From: Lepidonotus clava
Taxonomy: Eukaryota; Annelida; Polychaeta; Phyllodocida; Polynoidae
Reading direction: 5' to 3'
Assembly (NCBI GenBank): GCA_936440205.1
Contig: OW387145.1
Coordinates: 29,019,075-29,083,074 of the forward strand
DNA: 64,000 nucleotides
Position 1 is the stretch's first letter; the number at the start of each line of letters is the position of its first letter. Below are positions 59,515 to 64,000 of this stretch, piece by piece. Made by a program: the position numbers and the translations under genes. The notes below the pieces were generated by a model, which saw nothing but the letters and a program-made list of their open reading frames with translations, made no database searches and was not told the DNA's origin.

Positions 59515-60905
59515 GTTGGAACAAACCGATTCCAGCCAACAGATTTGACAAACTTCCTTCCCTAAGACATGGGGGTCAGCCTTTTCAATCAGTTTGATTG
59601 TAAGTGGCACAGGCAGGTAGACCAAGTAATGTCCCCGGGGAATAAGCTTGCTCCCGCGTGACCCGCCCCACCCTAATCCTCACTTTCCCAAACCCGGTTG
59701 CCCTAAGCTGGTTTACTGTCAGACCCTCAGCCCCCGGGAGGTTTTGGTCAAGTTGGATGCAGAGGGGACGCACGGAAGCATGGGAATCTCGTTTTTTTTC
59801 GGATTTAATTTGATTTCTAGGGACATGGAATTTGATTGCGTTTTAGTTTGTTTCTTTTCGTGTGGGTGAGGTTCAGGCATACTCATGCTTATCATCGCCC
59901 TGGCATCGGAATGGAACAGCTACAAATCGCAATTAGGTTTTAATTCAGTTTAATGTATGGGATCCTTGTTCTAGTGATCACCGATGCCTGCCTAAAATAT
60001 ATTGGTTCAAACAATACAAACCCTAAAGATGAAATTAAAAAAAACGTGGCATTCTAGTCAAGTCAATGGTCGTTTGTGTCTATACGTGTCTGCCAAGGCC
60101 CCCGGTCCTCTGGAATCCTTGCTATTAAACAATAATGACAGTATCTGTTGTCTTTCCCCTCACGAATCAAATTGTTAACCTTGAGCCATTTGTTTGATGA
60201 ATTTGTTTGACAACTTTGATTTCTTTCTTGAAGCAATACAGGAAAACAAGATCATGTTACATATCGACATTATTGTCATATTTGTTCAATTGATTGCCGT
60301 ATTCATAAAACTCCGAAGTTTCATCAAATCCACACGGTTATACATTTAGGTATTGGGCAGTATCATTAATGGTGCCTTTTTTCATTTAAACTAATGATAT
60401 TGTAATACGACTAGGATGAGAGATCGTTCAGAACTACATTGCCGAAGTAAATGTAAGGTTCGGTGCTGCCACCTGCTGTAAGTTGGATACCAAGAGTACT
60501 TTAAAGATCAAAGCACCTTAGTGCTTATTATTAAAAGAAATAGATTCTATTCGATTTGGAAAACTAAGACACGTTAACACAGCCAAATTCATTTTATAAT
60601 GTGATCTAAATTCGCGAGTAGGTGAGGTGTTTTATCGAACATGTTTGTGAATAGATTTTGCAAATTGCAGCAATCAAAAGAGAAACAAGCTCTACTGTGA
60701 TGTACACAAGTCTTAAATATGAGTAAGGAAGCTTGAATGAAGGTACCAAATATACAAGCAAACTGCGAAAGGTGGGTGGTATCAACATTTAGGATTTAGA
60801 TAGACATTAAGAAAGACAATCTTATTGATTTGGTTACCGGACCTTTTTGGTTCCTTCCATGTAAACCTCCCTGGTTGGTGAGCACATGAGGGCAGTAGAA
60901 GGCAA
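59515..60905. other. Unique sequence, nothing recognised
   Basis: A small GC-rich patch lies at about 59,630-59,780. No exon or repeat supported. Confidence 0.4.
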
Positions 60906-60910
60906 AAGGC

Positions 60911-61390
60911 CAGGGGGCTATTCCATAAAAAGTTACGAACATTTCAGATTTTATATTTCGTTCCAGAAAAAAGATACACACAAAATTATATTTCTGCGCA
61001 CTGTTCATAACACAACAAAATGTGTTCGTATCTCTCAAATAGCTGCGACATGTGATTCAGTGTTCGTAACCCATTTTCATTATTCAAATATTATTTTCAT
61101 CATGAAATATTAAGGCCATGATAATATATAGGATATCATTAAAAAGCTTGTTTTATAAGGAATTTATTAATGAAAACCAAATTAAAATCGGATGAGAACT
61201 TACGTAACTATCAAAGAAAGGAGAGAAAATAAATTAAAATCCAGTTCATATATGTGCACATTTGTGTACGTAAGTGTACATAAGTGTACGTAAGTGACGC
61301 TACGAACACTTTTCCTTACTTACACTATTTATGCACAAATTCAAAGATAACCCCCAGACTTACAAACAGTTTTTGTGGAACAGCGCCCAG
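60911..61390. mobile_element. About 480-bp MITE with GGGCGCTGTTCCA-type ends
   Basis: Left end CAGGGGGCTATTCCATAAAA and reverse-complemented right end CTGGGCGCTGTTCCACAAAA agree at 15 of 20 positions. The interior is AT-rich, with GTGTACGTAA-type direct repeats at 61,262-61,303, and has no gene. No target duplication could be fixed. Tips of this kind are common among animal MITEs; the superfamily is not assigned. Confidence 0.55.
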
Positions 61391-61394
61391 ATCA

Positions 61395-62037
61395 TTGTAT
61401 ATAACTTTCCCTTCATACTAACTTAAATCATAACATTCTGGGTGTTGGCTTACTATGAACGTTTTGGACGGTAATATCATAATAGAGTACCTTCCCTAAT
61501 TTAGTTGGCATAGAAACGGGAGGTCATTAAGATGTTTTATCAATGACAAGATGTAACATTTTCCCGACGATGCATTCTTAGGGATAAATAACTAGTTTTA
61601 AACATTATTATTTGTGAACATGTTTGACGGCATAATTCCTAGCTTCAATACATGTTTCATCAAATGATATTGTCGGTAGATAACCTTTTCTGCACTAATG
61701 GTATTTAGAAACTCCTGCTCGGGCCATACGGTACACATAACCGCCTATAGGGCCTAAGACTTATTTCAATGTACAGAATATTTACTATTCTTCACATATT
61801 ATATGTTCAGGTCTATTCTAAAACTAGGCCTCAGACCATTGACTTTTAAGGTTCTGTCAAAAGATGGCGTGTTGGTGACGGTTCAGTTCGCTAGGCAGCA
61901 CCGACCTGCCCCCAAACGGTCGTCCTCAGAAACTCAAATTCGGCACATTACATTGTTTAATATAAAACATTTGTGTTGCTGTTTTCCTTATGCACCAGGT
62001 CAAATTATGAAAGATGATACCACCTATCAAATTCATA

Positions 62038-62040
<3 letters not shown>
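61395..62040. other. Unique sequence, nothing recognised
   Basis: No exon, repeat or RNA gene supported. Confidence 0.4.

Positions 62041-62042
<2 letters not shown>

Positions 62043-62076
<34 letters not shown>
62043..62076. repeat. (AT)n microsatellite
   Basis: About 16 TA units. Confidence 0.95.
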
Positions 62077-62079
<3 letters not shown>

Positions 62080-62282
62080 GAACGGTATTACTTTCGGATC
62101 TATATATTATATATAGGAGAAAAAAGCACCGTCTTACAGATGTCCCTCACAGTACTGGGTCGATGTTTAATTGTAAATCCGATATGAAGTGGTAAAATGC
62201 GCCATAACATGATAGGAGGAGATGTATACACAGGAAATCTAACTACATAGGAATTAAATGTGTCTCCAATGTTACAATTGGA

Positions 62283-62655
62283 ACTCGTCTACATACACAT
62301 AAACACACACACACACGTATGTTTCTTTCAACATCACATTATATAAAATGATATCATAATAATATATGTAAATATTTCTATATGTTATATGTGTCTATGT
62401 GAGTGTGTGTAATTGTGTGTGTGAGGATTGTACCATTCATGGATGTCGCTGCTTACTATCATAATACTATTCCTATATATTGTATGTGTCAATGTAAGTA
62501 TGTGTAATTATGTGTGTGTAAGGGATGTACCATTCATGGATGTCATTGCTTACATGTACGTGTGTGTTGTGGCTATATCATTCGTGGGAGTCATTGCTAT
62601 TATACGTGTACTGGGGGTGCATTATTACATTTTGTGGATGTCATTGATAGTGTCA
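62283..62655. repeat. Degenerate GT-rich repeat with four CATTCATGGATGTC-like blocks
   Basis: ACCATTCATGGATGTC occurs at about 62,431 and 62,529, with weaker versions near 62,576 and 62,628, separated by GTGTGT/GTATGT tracts. It explains the 77-codon frame at 62,428-62,661. Confidence 0.65.
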
Positions 62656-62659
62656 AAGT

Positions 62660-63790
62660 GATAACCCTTATAATTCCCATATAAAATACCACATCCCTCG
62701 TTAACTCCTGCACTGCTCGATCATCCAGAATTAAGTTAATAATCCATGAGATACTCCCCATGTTTTTAAATCCACAGAGTGTAGCTATTAAATACTGAAT
62801 GGGTGTAGGCGTGTTGGTCATTCATTGCGAGTGGCGTGGGATGTGTTATTGTATTTCATGTTTTAATCTAGTTTGACTATGTTACCATTATTACATTACA
62901 GCAAACATGGCACGCGTAAATGCCACTTTTAACCCATTTCAAACTGATGAACTGATAACAAACTTTGGTTGGCAGTCCCTTGTGCTACTCACATTACAAA
63001 TTTTGTAAACCAGGATTACATGAACCACATTAATTTTGGCCAGTCATACTTACAGCTTCCTCTTGAGACTATTTTAAATTCGTTGGCTCCATACAAAAAT
63101 TCATTTATAAATAACCTTTGTGTTTAGGCTATACTTTTTAATTGTTTAATAACCACAATTCCCGACTACTGAATTAAGCATTAAGTTGGGGAATTATGAT
63201 AATGTTGCAGCCAATCCAATTATAAACCTTATGTTTGAGTGAATTGTATTTGGTTTCAAGATAATCTTGCAGATGACAGAGTATATTCAATGTTAATTAC
63301 CAACCCAATTCAATTCAATTTAGAATCTGGCCAATCATCAATTAGAGTCAAAATTTCACCGGATAATGTGTGTTAATGTAACATTGCAAACGTTTAGAAA
63401 CAAGGAGCGAAATGTCGAAAAACAGATTATAATGACGTCATTTCTCCCATTGTAATTCACAATTTGAATTCCTCCATGTAGACCAAGGTAACTGAGAACG
63501 TTCTCTTAAAATATTTCTGTTTGCATATAATTCGTATACTAGACAAAGTTGTCTGGGTGTTTTTCTAAGTCCATATTGAAGATGATACCCCACTAAGATG
63601 GCGGTCCCCTGTATCCTGGTTGGCACCATGAGCTCCCTGTCATGTTCTTGACTCACTAAAGCCCAAATTAATTGGGGCTTGAACGGCAGCTTATGTTCCA
63701 ATTAAAATTCATGGGAACTGCTATCATCGCCTGATCCATATTAAAACGTGAGACGAACAGCGCCTTGAAACAATATTCTTTGTGCGTACC
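62660..63790. other. AT-rich unique sequence with one CRE
   Basis: TGACGTCA at 63,433-63,440. No exon or repeat supported. Confidence 0.4.
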
Positions 63791-63793
63791 TTG

Positions 63794-63968
63794 CAGTGGA
63801 GGATTCGGAGAGGGGCGCAGGGGGCGCCCCCCCCCCCCCCCTTTATTTTTGGGCAAATGTTGATTTTTCAAATGTTAAATCCTATGCTCCCGAGGTCCGC
63901 CAGAAAATTGTACATTAGCCCGCCCCCCACCCCCACTTTTTTTTTTTAAAGTTCTGGATTCGACCCTG
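63794..63968. mobile_element. MITE, CAGTGG...CCCTG family
   Basis: Left end CAGTGGAGGATTCGGA and right end TCTGGATTCGACCCTG are imperfect inverted repeats. CCTTG lies directly outside both ends (63,789-63,793 and 63,969-63,973). It has a run of about 15 C near the left end and a run of T near the right end, and no gene. Related in plan to the elements at 15,984 and 28,916. Confidence 0.65.
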
Positions 63969-64000
63969 CCTTGTATCCCCCTCATTCACGTGAACATGGG

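Noticed and set aside
1-64000. CRISPR arrays, operons, ribosome binding sites, bacterial insertion sequences
   Set aside because: No such structure; composition and repeats are those of an animal nuclear genome. The tandem array at 7.5-9.1 kb has no constant repeat with variable spacers.
1-64000. LTR retrovirus-like or other capsid-bearing elements
   Set aside because: No paired long terminal repeats and no recognisable capsid, protease, integrase or envelope region were seen; the only retroelements recognised are one LINE end and SINEs.

Overview
This looks like nuclear DNA of a marine invertebrate deuterostome, most likely an echinoderm or a close relative. That placement is an inference. 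It rests on an AT-rich background with short GC-rich islands, a strong excess of the palindrome TAGGCCTA, many small non-autonomous DNA transposons (MITEs), tRNA-derived SINEs with a (CAAA)-type tail, a degraded non-LTR retrotransposon, and (AT)n, (GT)n and (CA)n microsatellites. There are no operons and no long open frames. The longest frame from a start codon is about 150 codons, in low-complexity sequence, and I recognise no complete protein-coding gene.

Layout. The left edge (2-271) carries what may be the 3' terminal coding exon of an unidentified plus-strand gene. Positions 2.6-4.0 kb hold a LINE 3' end split by a 703-bp foldback transposon flanked by TTAA. Positions 5.3-5.6 kb hold another foldback MITE. 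Positions 6.9-10.7 kb are repeat-rich: a dispersed repeat, a SINE, a 1.6-kb tandem array of about 90-bp units, a MITE fragment and a 606-bp MITE. Positions 11-35 kb are mostly unique sequence with GC-rich islands. This part contains a two-CRE plus TATA promoter-like site (24.75-24.87 kb), a perfect NRF-1/P3A2-type site (29.38 kb), three Hox-Pbx type 10-mers (the third at 33.25 kb) and a CTCF-like site (13.88 kb). At 35.3-36.5 kb a CpG-rich block lies upstream, on the minus strand, of a short candidate first coding exon with a consensus splice donor. From 39 to 43 kb come GC islands dense in the motif GAGC-W-GCTC. Positions 49.4-54.9 kb are again repeat-rich (minisatellite, foldback MITEs, tRNA-like elements, a 93-bp TTAA palindrome) and hold one well-formed candidate internal exon (51,989-52,186). 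The right end has more MITEs and microsatellites.

Taken together, the window reads as a gene desert or very long intron(s) with scattered regulatory islands and a fossil record of small transposons. The most distinctive unexplained signal is the odd-length palindrome GAGC-W-GCTC. It occurs 12 times, concentrated in seven GC-rich islands between 15.7 and 42.8 kb, often as pairs or groups. Most open frames in the window are chance or repeat-derived. All gene calls here are low to moderate confidence and need transcript or homology data.
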